In this document: piece after piece, positions 38,101-48,727 of the stretch
How the letters are laid out: each line of letters begins with the position of its first letter
Position numbering within the stretch: the stretch's first letter is position 1
Source of the DNA: Varroa destructor
Taxonomy: Eukaryota; Arthropoda; Arachnida; Mesostigmata; Varroidae
Assembly (NCBI RefSeq): GCF_002443255.2
Contig: NW_019211455.1
Span: 18,265,126-18,329,125 of the forward strand
DNA: 64,000 nucleotides
Direction of reading: 5' to 3'
Program-made: the position numbers and the translations under genes
Notes under the pieces: model-generated
Database searches by the model: none
Seen by the model: only the letters and a program-made list of their open reading frames with translations
Told to the model about the DNA's origin: nothing

Positions 38101-41100
38101 CTTGACAATGCCGTTAGGAAGTACCGGTAGGGCCTTTCTTTCGCCTGGCATCTTTTCATTTTCTCGCTTTCTCTCTAACCTGTGCCAGCAGGTCGGAGGA
38201 TCTGAACAGATCACAACAATGCTGTATTTGTGGCTACCGCATGAATAGGGGTGGGCGTCTCCTGTATGCCGCAAGGTCTCTACACAGCCAGCCACGTTTC
38301 TTCGATGCCTTCAATGTCATCGTATGCGACTGAGGCCAAGTGCAGATAGAGCTGACCCTACTGCAGTCGGCTGGCTCGGCAATGATCCTGTCCTATCCTT
38401 CGAGAAAGCAAGTGAATAGGTCGATTTAATTTGCCGCAGCCACCTCGTTACCCGGTTCGGCTTCGGGTGCTGGTTAGTTGATCCTCGCTCCCACTTGCCG
38501 CTAAGTCTATCATCGGATTTTACTGACAGCTAAAAGCGATACAAGAGTAAGCAGGGCGGTCAGGCGACGACGAGTAGTCGAATGGAGTAGGTGACAGCAG
38601 CATGCGTCTTGCCGAACATAGTACGAACTATACGATAGCAGGGAGACAATGCTAGGACACGTAACAGACGACTAAGCAGTCACGAGATTATATACATTGG
38701 TCAGTGCATTGAAAGTAATCATGGTCACTGTTAGATAGACTGCATTAGGTTTTGCGCAAAGTACTACTGACCTGTGTACCACATATGTACATCGACACCA
38801 CTGTAACCCGACAGAAAGTTCAGAAGCGGAAAAACCTCTCGGATTTTCATTGCTTGTGGTAATACATGTACAACCATTGAGTAAGCGATTGGGTAGAACT
38901 GTCGGTAGTATATAGCCTCAATGTAGACTGTTCTCAATGCAATTTCCGTGTAGTCAGTTGGCCTGCTGTCGCATGTCTCTTCATTCGTGGGCTACCGGTT
39001 CAGCTACCGTTACCAGGCAGGATTTTCCGTTTTTGTCTCCCCTGTCTTTCCCGTAGTTGAGGAAAAGCGCAGATGAAAGCCAAAGAGAACTTTCGAAGTG
39101 GGATCTTTATCATTTCGAGCTTGCTTCTTCTGTGTTATTGTTCAGTTAAGTTTAACAGCAGGTACGAAATTCAACCGTCATTCCTGTTTTGGCTCCAACA
39201 CGTTCAGCGAATCGCGCTCCCTGATTTGGGGAGTCTGGCGCTTGTCAGGCGACAAATTTGGATGTCACCTTGAACATCGACAGAGGCGAGAAGACAGGGC
39301 CAAAAGGCATACGTGGTTGGATAGATAGGGCGGCCACGCAAGTGGTGACACAAGTGAGTGTACTCTCAATCAACACCTTTTCCATCCTAATTCATACTCT
39401 ACTCGCACTCAGCTTCCGCTCCTTTTTCGTTGAGCTGCTCGTTTTCGTCGTACCGTATCGGCGACTATCGTTAAATTCACAGCAATAGTAGATAGTGATC
39501 ATCTCTCGCTTGGATTTTGTTTCCTGTGCCGCGATTCTGTTTAACTTGCATGTCGGTCCGTTCGATAACCATACAGTTCTTTCTCACCTAAAGTTACACT
39601 GCGACAATATTTCCTAATCTCTATCTTCGTATGCGCAACATCAAGGCCTGACGGAGGTCGACCGTCTGACTAAGTTTCCCAATGGGAAAAGTCGGGCGAA
39701 ACGCATCTAGAGCAAACCTGACATTCGGGAAAAATTCGAGGTTGTGAATAGTCACTCGGTTAGCGCGTCACCTTAACGCACATCTCTTGTTGTCCATATC
39801 AGTGATGAGGGACGCAGACAGGTGGATGCAGAGGCATATTTAAGCAGAAGGGGGCATTATGTCGCAACAACGCCCTACCACTAAACCCAATGACTCAGTC
39901 GCTGTTATATCATACATGTATACATGCACGCACACTCAGTCAGCTAGCGGCTTTTGAACATGATCGTTTTAAACCGAGTGGTAGGACGCTAGCGAAAGAT
40001 ACTACGATCAATTTATCTTCGCACTGTTCCTCTTCCCCCAAACGGCAAACCACCAAGACGTGGTTAGTGGCGATTGGGCCAATCGGTAGCTAGGATGCCG
40101 ATGTCGGCACCTCTCTGCATTGCCTTCGTTCATCTATTGCTTTGCTCTCCATCCATTGCCCTGCCCTTACATCCACGATCCGGTTTGCTATTCATTGAGG
40201 ACACCATGGATCGTACAGAAACTCTGTTCGAACAATGCAATGACGATCTCTCAAACTAGTGGCGGCGAAGGGACTACTTGCTCACGCCTTTATCATAGCG
40301 ACCCAACGTAGAAATGAACTCTTACATTGCAAAGGAATGCAGTCCCCTCCATTTTTTTTTATGATAGTTTTGCCTTTAATGAGGGAAACGGCGCGCCTAA
40401 CGCCGATCACAGAACGCGTTCGGCTACGATCCTCTATAGCATGTGACTTTTGACTCAATCTTGCTTTTCTACCGCCCTTCAAGTCGCCTCAGTTTTTTTT
40501 TGCTTTCGGTGTGTTCTTTTTCATTTCTCTCTCTTTGTTCTCGTTCAAAATGAAAACCAAACTTTATTTACCTTTACTACATAAATAGACTACTATTTTT
40601 TGGTCGTCTATTTTACACCTTTTGCGACGCAGCTCCTTAGGTATTCCTTAGTATTCTGCGTAAAAGCGGAGCTGTACTATGAAGATTTGTACCAAGACCC
40701 GTTCCTCCTGAAGTCCGCCTTTTAGAGCTCACTAAGTCAGTTATACCTAGCTAAGCACCGACTTCTAAAGGACTCTTTAATGGCCATCGGCTGCGTGTTC
40801 CCTCTACCCTTCGGTATTTGTGGTTATAATACGTATCATATAGTCGATCTTTGTTTCCTGCCCTGTGTATTATAGCCTGATCACGCACACAGTTGTCCAC
40901 GCTAGAGAAAATATGGCTGTTGATAGTGGTCGCTTAGTGTCCTCCTTCCCTCTAATTTTCTCTATACGCTTCGCTCTACCTGTGGTATTGCCTCTTGTCA
41001 GTACCCTCAAGGGCAGCAGAAGACTCGTGTACCCGTCCCGTAGTCTATTTTCCTATCCTGTTCCCCAGTGAAGAAAGACCACATCACCGTAAATGAAGCG

Positions 41101-42092
41101 TTTCTTCGAACGATAATATAGCTAACCGTCAGCGGTTCTCTCCAGCGGCCGAGCTGAGTCGACTTATGTTTAATCTTATTTTTGTCGAATTCATCGAAAT
41201 ACAATCTTACTTGCGATACTTGCCAGTTCCACGATCGTGTTCTACAGCCGTAGAGGCAATAGCAGTGTAACCACTGACACCAGTGATCTTTTTCGTTAGG
41301 TAACGCACATCGGACGGACAAAGGAGAAATGTGAGAGCCCAGTGGCCGAGGGTTTTTGCGTCAATGTTTATGCCGAAGCAGCTTTACAGAAGTGCAGTAC
41401 GTAGAAGGGTGCTACGGAAATAAAAAAAAAGTTGGTTGGCGGCTTAAGCAGTACGGCACGGAGGAGACTTTTGATTGCGGACTTGATGAAAAGGACGCCA
41501 GCAAGGCACAGAGGGACGGAGGGGTATTAACAGGACGGGCGGGAAGGTGGGGTCCTTGATATAAATTAAAATTGCCTCTTCCACAGTCAGCCGCTGCCCT
41601 GGCTGTTCCGAGACGCCCCCAGAGTTGACAGACTGAGTGGGAGACGACTGAAGCGATGCTGAGGTCTGTTAGCTGACCATGAGCCGCACAGTCGCCCAGA
41701 TCAATCGGCTCTTTCCACATCCATTTCGGAGAAAGAGAATATTTCGGTTAGTCAGTATGCCCGCAAACAGGTCTTTGCTGAGTTTCCACCCACTGGCTTG
41801 AGTCTTCTATCAAATAGACAAACATGTGTTAAATAGATCAACCCTTATTCCGTAAGGCTATAGAGGATGTTGTTTATGTTATTATATATATTGCTCCAAA
41901 GGCACAATAATTGGTAGTGTGTCCTACAAAATGTTGAGCACCTTTTTTTGCCAAAGGAAACCAGGCCTAGGCCAGGCCTATTTCAACGTTCCAGTCTTCA
42001 CCGCGTTTCCTATTATGAGGTCAACGTCTACATCAATAACACTTAAATAGAGGCACCACACCAAGGTACATTGAAATGACGTGATGTTACCA
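32115..42092. other. non-coding stretch, no gene recognised
   Basis: Ten kilobases carry only short frames (maximum 104 codons). Several CTG-rich pieces occur, for example at about 33705-33725 and 34876-34896. A double CCTAA at 35648-35660 is too short to be telomeric. An AGGCCT-based direct repeat lies at 41963-41980. Nothing supports a gene. Confidence 0.5.
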
Positions 42093-42128
42093 TTTGTTTG
42101 GGTACCTACAACATTGTTTGGGTACCTA
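42093..42128 (+). repeat. 20-bp direct duplication
   Basis: TTGTTTGGGTACCTA occurs twice, starting at 42094 and again 20 bases later, separated by CAACA. Two copies only; probably a local slippage duplication. Confidence 0.75.
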
Positions 42129-42749
42129 GAAATTATATCGTTGTTTCGAACGAAGTCAGCCCATCACAAAATTATATACAGGGAAATATATTACCGAAAA
42201 CGATATTTGCTTTATTATTTCAAAAACGATTGTCCTTTGTGCGCTATCTTTCACATCATTCCACTCAACGGACATTTCAAGATACTTCGCCATCGACTTG
42301 GCTATACGTCAAATAAATTAATAGATCTCAAGATTTATTGTCGCTACTTATATTCGGTTAAATAAAGTGTACGTTACCTCTGTTCTTTTTGCTGTACGAC
42401 GGTTCGCCGTGCCACTACCTCCGCTGCTCATTTAGTTGTTGACCGAGGAGCTCTATGCGATCTTAGGTTTCTCGGCAGGCAGGATGGAGTTGGGATTGAG
42501 GTAAGCCTGTGAAGATTGTATCGGTACCTGGCGGCTGTCGGACCAGTGAGGGAGCAAGCGAAAAAGCAAACGAGTCAGGGAAACTCCCCGTTCTTCTGAC
42601 TAACAGCTTAGCCACCGTAGAGCTATGGTGATCGCCGACGGCAGCGGCATTTTGATGACCGCGCTAGTCGTTACCTTAGTCTCACAGACACAGTATAAGG
42701 CCGCCCTTACCTCCCAAGCTATATCGAGCGCTCTGTAAGGGTTGCATTG
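42129..42749. other. non-coding stretch, no gene recognised
   Basis: A 94-codon plus frame at 42081-42365 runs through AT-rich DNA and is unrecognised. Nothing else is seen. Confidence 0.5.
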
Positions 42750-42767
42750 TTATTATTATTATTATTA
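42750..42767 (+). repeat. (TAT)6 microsatellite
   Basis: Six uninterrupted trinucleotide units, lying about 35 bases before a TA array. Confidence 0.9.
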
Positions 42768-42803
42768 CAGTCGGGCTTGGAAAGAGCACAAAAATGTGGA
42801 CAA

Positions 42804-42834
42804 ATATATATATATATATATATACATATATATA
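42804..42834. repeat. (AT)n microsatellite
   Basis: Thirty-one bases of alternating A and T with one C. With the nearby TAT array it makes a compound AT-rich repeat region of about 85 bases. Confidence 0.9.
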
Positions 42835-44529
42835 ACGTAGGTTTTGTCATTAGTTTGATGGGTCAAACTAAAATAAACTCATTCATAGTCCGGCGCGGTT
42901 GGGGTTTGGATAGAGATCAACGGACGACTACAATAGCGGCGGAGGTAGGCATCCATAGGCAACTGCACAATGTCAACACGAATAGTCGACCGGCGGAGAT
43001 GGCAGGTTACGGTTGGCTCTGTTGCTAGCGTAGATATGTCGGCTCGCACCATAGAGCAACGACTTATACTGTGACGTGATGTCTTTAACACCGCTGAACG
43101 GAAGACTCGTACACATCTTTGTTGCCATCCCCATTCATCTATGTCACCAATTTCGAGCAGGCACATGCCCTGCGTAGTTTCATTCTCGTTGGATATCCCC
43201 GTCTGCTGAATGCTTGCTATTTGCGAAGCGCACATCAGCCAAGGTGTCGCTGCTTATATTCACGGCGTACACGTTTAGGCCATGTTGAAGATATGTTCAT
43301 AGAGTTCAGTGATAGATGAGTAGATAGACTTGTTGATGTCGATGACTAGCATCAAAGCCGCGCACGAAAGTAGAGAGTTTGAGTACCAACCCATGATAGT
43401 CGACGCGAGTCAAGGCTACTAAGGAAATAGGAAGGTGTTATAAAGACGCCGGCGCTGGGAGGTGACGGTGATGTTGTACTTGGCGGCTGCGGCAACGGCT
43501 AGCAGGATTATTCGTCAGGCCTTCCCAGAGTCCCTATGGCTCTATCTCTACGATTTGCCCAGCGTCGACTCAGCGTTGACGTTCGTTGCTTCATCGCCAC
43601 GTTGTCTGCTGCGGCGACTGGTTTGTTTTTAATAGGCAGGAAGAAAGCTGAGCAGGCCCTATTCGGGTCGGTCGAAGATGGGGGTAGAGAATAAGGAACT
43701 AGGGGGGAAGGGGGAGGTGCTGGTTTGTGGTAGCTGTGCCGATCTGACAGCGCGGAGGGGAGAGCAATTGTCGGGACAACCGAGGACCAAGCGAGCGCTG
43801 AACGCCCACCCGCCCCTACGACGAGCGCCGAGCATGGCAGCAAAGAGCCCGCGCAGTTTTGTAACAGGAAGCGCGGCCGGAAGTAGGTGCAGGTGTCATT
43901 TTAGTTTTTGTCGTTAGCTGGTCGGATCGAGGCGGCGGCACCAACGCCTGGAAGCGGTCGACGCCAGCCGGTGAGCTACTACCTGCTAGCGAATAAGCGA
44001 GCTGTTGGGAAGGGGATACGGGGAAGCAGATGGAGTAAGCTCGTCTCATCTATAAACCGGCTCACATCACTATGCAACACCATGGGACAAAGTGAATGGA
44101 AGATTAGGACGACGTCAAGCATGCTCTAGCCGCCTAGCAACCTGTCTATACTTGCTAAGTGAGCAGCGTCTATGGGGTACTTAGTTGTAGTAAACCATAT
44201 ACGCGAATGTTAGCGAACCCCATGCATCGAGCTGTTCCAATATCACCTGTTGTTGCCGACCGTCTATCTGCGGCTGGTTGGGTGTTTGGTGGGCTGTTGT
44301 CTGGCATATTCGCTATTGTTGGACGTCTGTCGGTTCCATAGGCTCTATCCAGAAATGGGTCACAGATTTGTAGGTTCAGAGCCTAATGGTATACTGGGTA
44401 AATACTGAAAGGTCGAAGATTAGAGAAACCTCCAGGCTGACCGAGGTGCTTGACTTATTTTCACTCGCTTCGTAATTATTTCTCTCTGTTCTTAGTGATT
44501 AGAGTTCTGCTATGTTCCACATACAGTAG
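42835..44529. other. non-coding stretch, no gene recognised
   Basis: A GC-rich piece at about 43500-44100 has overlapping frames up to 111 codons on both strands, with no domain. I see no gene. Confidence 0.5.
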
Positions 44530-44874
44530 GGCCAATGTGACATTCATATATACGGTATACGATATGAAAAGAGAGCGCTTAAACGTCAACGTACGAGAAC
44601 AACAAAGGCAAACAGGCAAAAATTTGGCTACGAGGTCTCAGTCATGGCCGAACCCCTTGCCACTTCTGGTATGACAATTGCTTTTGTAATATTACGTTCT
44701 GCATCAGCTTCGGTTGCATTCCAATTCCTAGGCCAGTTAGTTCGTCGTACAAAGACGACTGTTATTGTTACTCCATTAATCTACCTACAAGGGGTAGCTG
44801 CCGACTATCCTTTATACTATAATATAGTAGGCTCAGCTATGATGGTAAGTTTTGTCGTTCTAAGCTATTCGTAA
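44530..44874 (+). other. candidate coding exon, hydrophobic product
   Basis: This frame is open for 114 codons after a TAG at 44527-44529. The first true ATG suited as a start is at 44644. Upstream of it the translation is strongly basic. From it there are about 67 residues with two hydrophobic patches separated by a short Arg-Arg/Lys segment, as in a small membrane protein. A strong donor GTAAGT begins at 44845, exactly between codons. The next acceptor-bounded open piece (from 45104) is in a different phase, so the two cannot be joined directly. No family is recognised. Confidence 0.18.
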
Positions 44875-45103
44875 TTGTCGTGCATCATCAATGACACTAA
44901 CGACAATAGCAACGATAACTAGAAACTCTGAACGCTGCCGACCGCGGCAGGTGTGTCGCTGTCCTTCTAGTTGACGTTTCGCTTAAAGTTCTTATATGTC
45001 TTCGATCATGTGTTTAGTGCGTGTCTGTGAATACATCTCTGTACTGGTCCAGTAAGCCATGACCTATTACGCAAGTGTAATGTTTTTGTGCCTGTTTATA
45101 TAG

Positions 45104-45238
45104 GCCACGGAGCCTGTTATGTGCATAAAATTTGGTCTACGTTGATTAGAAAGTATTCTTTAGTTTGCCATCGACCAATCGGAATTGGTCGACGGAACAG
45201 ATTAAGAGATGGTTATGAAGGTATACGGGGTGGCGCAC
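45104..45238 (+). other. candidate internal exon, unknown product
   Basis: The piece is bounded by a TATATAG acceptor ending at 45103 and a GTAAGC donor starting at 45239, and it is open in one frame for all 135 bases. The translation is basic, with several Arg, His and Gly residues. Its phase would need an upstream exon leaving one base, which the candidate at 44530-44844 does not supply. It may be a chance combination. Confidence 0.13.
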
Positions 45239-45543
45239 GTAAGCCTACCTTCTTCATTAACGGTAAACATTGCTAACTGCAATAGGACACTTACCATGTT
45301 AGCAGGAAGGTAGAAAGTGCCTTTAATGACTAGATGACCACCGACCTGAAGATTTGTAACTACGACAATCTGGGGATTAGAGGTTTCCAAGCTTCGGTCT
45401 AGTAAAGCGATCTTCAATGGCAAGCGACATTTGTGAAACAAAAGGATTTCTATTGCTACAATCATGTGTGTGTCTACTATATCTTGACCAAGCTGAAGGA
45501 ACAGACGGAATAAGCGAGCGAGCATGAGTAACTTACTTCCCAT
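45202..45543 (-). other. candidate coding frame, hydrophobic product
   Basis: A true ATG at 45543 opens a 113-residue frame, preceded by 13 further open codons. It is rich in Leu, Val and Ile throughout. Splice-like signals lie inside it: GTAAGT just after the ATG, CTTCAG about 45 bases later, and GTAAGT about 60 bases before the piece overlapping the plus-strand candidate. If real, the frame conflicts with the plus-strand candidates at 45104-45238 and 45524-45637. Product unknown. Confidence 0.15.
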
Positions 45544-45637
45544 CCCTAATGAATGTAGACTTAGACCACGCCGATATAATCAATGGGATCCGTTTATTAA
45601 TGCGCGGCGTAAAGCCTATTTACTAGTTGGGGTATAG
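45524..45637 (+). other. candidate short ORF or terminal exon
   Basis: An ATG-initiated frame of 37 residues ends in TAG. The translation has an Arg-rich centre followed by a Trp-Asp-Pro and a short hydrophobic end. An acceptor-like AATGTAG lies within it, ending at 45558, so it could be a last exon. The phase does not match the exon candidate at 45104-45238. Unrecognised. Confidence 0.1.
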
Positions 45638-46751
45638 TTTGACAAAGAATGTGAGCATGCAAACGACAACTGATAGTTTAATAGTACACATTTATATTAT
45701 TGTAGGTTCTAAAGTACTGTGGTTATCTACTATAGTAAGCCACTTGTATTTTCCTATGGTGCTTATGTAGCCATGTATTTTAGCGATTTTTTTTTTATTT
45801 CGAAAAGATAGAGGCCTCCATTTTAGCTGGCCACGTAGTACCCTTGGAACGAAAAAGATTTTAAACATCGATTACAACAGCGAAGAGTGGACCCCGGCTC
45901 CGTCGGTGGTTTTAATGAGGGGGTACAAAGCCCCCGTATCCTAGCGCTAAGTCTCTTGTTCATGGCCCCATAATTGGCCTCTTGGGGCTCAATCAAACGA
46001 AGCCTTTATGCCGACAGGACGCCGCTATTCGCTTCGCACTCTATTGCTGATCAACAGCTGTCTGCTTAGCAACAGCTTTGGCGCTGTCTGGTTAAAGCTA
46101 ATTGGTTATAATTCACATTTGGAAATCATGATCAGTTTAGTCAGTCTCTCTTCTACTTGAACATTGGCCGGAGGGACTGTGAATAGGCTATCACGTAATG
46201 TACAATGAAATGATATAGGTCGGCCCAAAGACAACATCGCATGATCCTACTATGTTGGATCAGGAGGCACGGCCTGATACAGTCATGCGACAATGGCCGA
46301 CTACGAGTAACATTGCGACCTTGATAACTATAAATAAGGATATTATGTACAATATAATGGCAAGGAGAAATAAACACACGATAAAACCACGGAAAAAATA
46401 ACCTGTAATGACACAACTCTAAAAATGTATTCATCGCTTGCTGTCTCAGACCATTTAAGACAAAAATCGAACAACAATTGTTTAACCTAGCAAAAGGTCT
46501 TCTAATCAGTATCACATACTTTGACGGACAATGCAGCGTTCATAGACAGTAACAAGGTCACAACCGACAAATCTGCTGTTTTTGCCTAGATATTTTCTCT
46601 CTTCTTATTTATGTTTAGCGGTTGGCAGCGATTCGCAATGTCTTCCTTCGTTTGCCACTCACACCCGCTTATCGTCTATGCTCTTTTGCCGCTAGTCACT
46701 CGTCGGTGTGATAGTCAGGACAAGGAGACTGTTTGCCACTGCCCGAAAAGC
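45638..46751. other. non-coding stretch, no gene recognised
   Basis: Mostly AT-rich, with a T-run near 45787-45797. One 120-codon minus frame (46515-46153) has no recognised domain. Confidence 0.5.
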
Positions 46752-46787
46752 CCCCATCTCCACAACCCATTGGTTGTGGGGATGGGG
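46752..46787. repeat. 16-bp near-perfect hairpin with 4-base loop
   Basis: The arm 46752-46767 (CCCCATCTCCACAACC) pairs with 46772-46787 (GGTTGTGGGGATGGGG) across a CATT loop. Fifteen pairs are Watson-Crick. The sixteenth can be a G-U pair when transcribed from the plus strand. It is the strongest inverted repeat I found. It is too short for a typical microRNA precursor and is not flanked by a U-run, so its function is unknown. Confidence 0.85.
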
Positions 46788-47055
46788 ACAGCGGCAAGCA
46801 CTTGCTACGGACCGATGTCGGGCAAGTCCGTATATGTACTCATGTACGTTTGCTCTGGGGTTTGTGTGTGTTTGTATGCAGCACGGCGACGGTGCCGTGT
46901 TCTCTCTAGTCGTTTTGTCTATATGCCCCTTATGTCCGTTACTCTCGTCTATGGATGCTCGCGCGGTTCCGCGATGTTTCCGCGCCACTGGCAAGTTAAT
47001 TTAGCAAGGGAGACTGCGGTCGCTTGTTGGTTACCTCCTGCTGCTCCCATACTCG
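46788..47055. other. GC-richer non-coding stretch
   Basis: Overlapping frames on both strands run through this stretch, including a plus frame from 46611 to 47072 that also spans the hairpin. No domain is recognised. Confidence 0.45.
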
Positions 47056-47541
47056 TTGGGCTGCTGCAGTAGCATTGAGCATTGGACATCAGCTTGTTGC
47101 AGCATGCACCACGGCTTACTTGGCTGCTGGCACCCAACACAGCGGTGCTTTCCCCTCTCCGGGTGGCGAGATGAGAAGTGGTTAAGAGCGGGATTAGGAG
47201 ACGGCGCTGGAGATTGTCCCCATCAGCCAGCGGCTCCAGCCGCTGCCGGCCTTAAGGGCTATACGCTGGTTACCTCTTGGCAATATGCGGCTACCGTCAT
47301 ACTCGATAGGGTCCCCCACCCTTCACCCCTTGTCGCGGGGGCTGTCGCCGCGCTAATGCTCGCTAAGCTTTCATATGTTTTCGCCAGGTCATCGGTAGAG
47401 TCACAGGTAACTGTTGGCGTTGTTGTCGCAAGTGGATCCACCATAACCGCCTGCCTGCGTTTGAATGCAGAAATTGGGACTTTGAAAGGGGCTCTACACG
47501 ATCTCGTACCCGTAACGACAACCTGGCCGAGCAACATGTGA
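47056..47541 (+). other. candidate coding exon, unknown product
   Basis: An open frame of 161 codons without a useful early ATG. The first third is Cys/Trp/His-rich and unlike a normal protein. The later part (about 47230-47405) is Ala/Val/Leu-rich, with one plausible membrane-spanning stretch. A strong donor (CAG then GTAACT) interrupts it after 47406. A GC-rich perfect 8-bp stem lies inside at 47228-47245. The opposite strand is also open over much of the region, so GC content may explain it. Confidence 0.13.
47228..47245. repeat. 8-bp GC-rich inverted repeat
   Basis: CAGCGGCT and AGCCGCTG are separated by two C residues. A short perfect stem; such a repeat may arise by chance. Confidence 0.7.
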
Positions 47542-48691
47542 CGACTAAGTGGCTACCATAGAACGTAATTCGAGAAAATGGCGACCGCGAGCGATGAATG
47601 CTAATGGTGAAGACCACGTTACGTGTATACTTTTATGTGTTGTTTGGGGTAAAAAAAACAGCGTGGTCCTAGACAAAAACCACATTCTGACCTTACAACT
47701 TAACACCGTGTATAACACAAGACTTACAGCTAATCAACGCTAGTCTAAAATAAAGATTGTCTATTATCTTGAAAAAGCAGGGAAAACGACGATGCTGCAG
47801 TGTTCTCCAGGTAATTGTCTGAAGAGAGGGTTGAAAGGATAAGCCTATTGGCTGAGGCGAAAAACTAAGGAATACACATTATCCAAGCGCCAACAGCGAG
47901 GCATCGTATATGGCGGCAGATAAAAGATAGCACAAATGAAACCGATATAATAAAAAAAAACCCGTTTCCACCCCACTTTCACAGACGTTCATAACGCACT
48001 CACAACACATACACAAATGCCGTTAACTGACGGTAACAGCACGAACAGCTGAGCGCCGCTGGACTCGTCATCGTCCCTGGCCGCCTGCTGTCGCTTGTTT
48101 CTAGATCGAAATAGGCCTGTAATTCGATCAATTTTGGCTTTTGCACACCAGTAGCGGCAGCAGTGGCAGCAGCTAGAGCAACGCTCTTTTCTTCTGTTTC
48201 CACTGTTTCCTGCCATCATCTATTCCAACGGTGCGGGTCAAGCCGAGATGGGATGGTAGCAGCGCCTGCAGAACGAGGAACGCCAAGTGGGCTGCTGTGG
48301 CTGGGTCTCTTGGCGGGAAGGCGAGCGTCGAGGTTGTGGAGTATAAACAGAGGATGGCTGACTACGTCGGAAAAATCCTGGACCATAGGAAACGAAGAGG
48401 AAAAAGGAAAGCCGCTTTTGGAGAGGCTGAGTGGCCGCCAAAACGACGGTAACGCCGAACCTAACGGTCGCTCGGTCGTTCAACGAACGACCCATACAGT
48501 GAAGCCCGGTCCGCTCCACTTTGCACTCCTGACTGATCGGGTATAGCAGTTCTCCAGAGTGCTCCGCGGCCCAAGAAACGAGGGGAGTCGGGCGAACGAT
48601 GTTTACACTCAAAACACCGAGCCATGTGAGCTGCACGGACGCACGGCTTCGAGCGGCGGGGAGGAAATCTTCTTCAGGATTTCCGCAATGA
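47542..48691. other. non-coding stretch, no gene recognised
   Basis: Overlapping frames at 48163-48636 on both strands (127 and 132 codons) have no recognised domain. Nothing else is supported. Confidence 0.5.
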
Positions 48692-48727
48692 AAAAAAAAC
48701 GTCTATATATATATATATATATATATT
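48692..48727. repeat. A-run followed by (TA)12 microsatellite
   Basis: A run of A residues ending at 48699 is followed by CGTC and then twelve TA units at 48704-48727. Confidence 0.9.
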
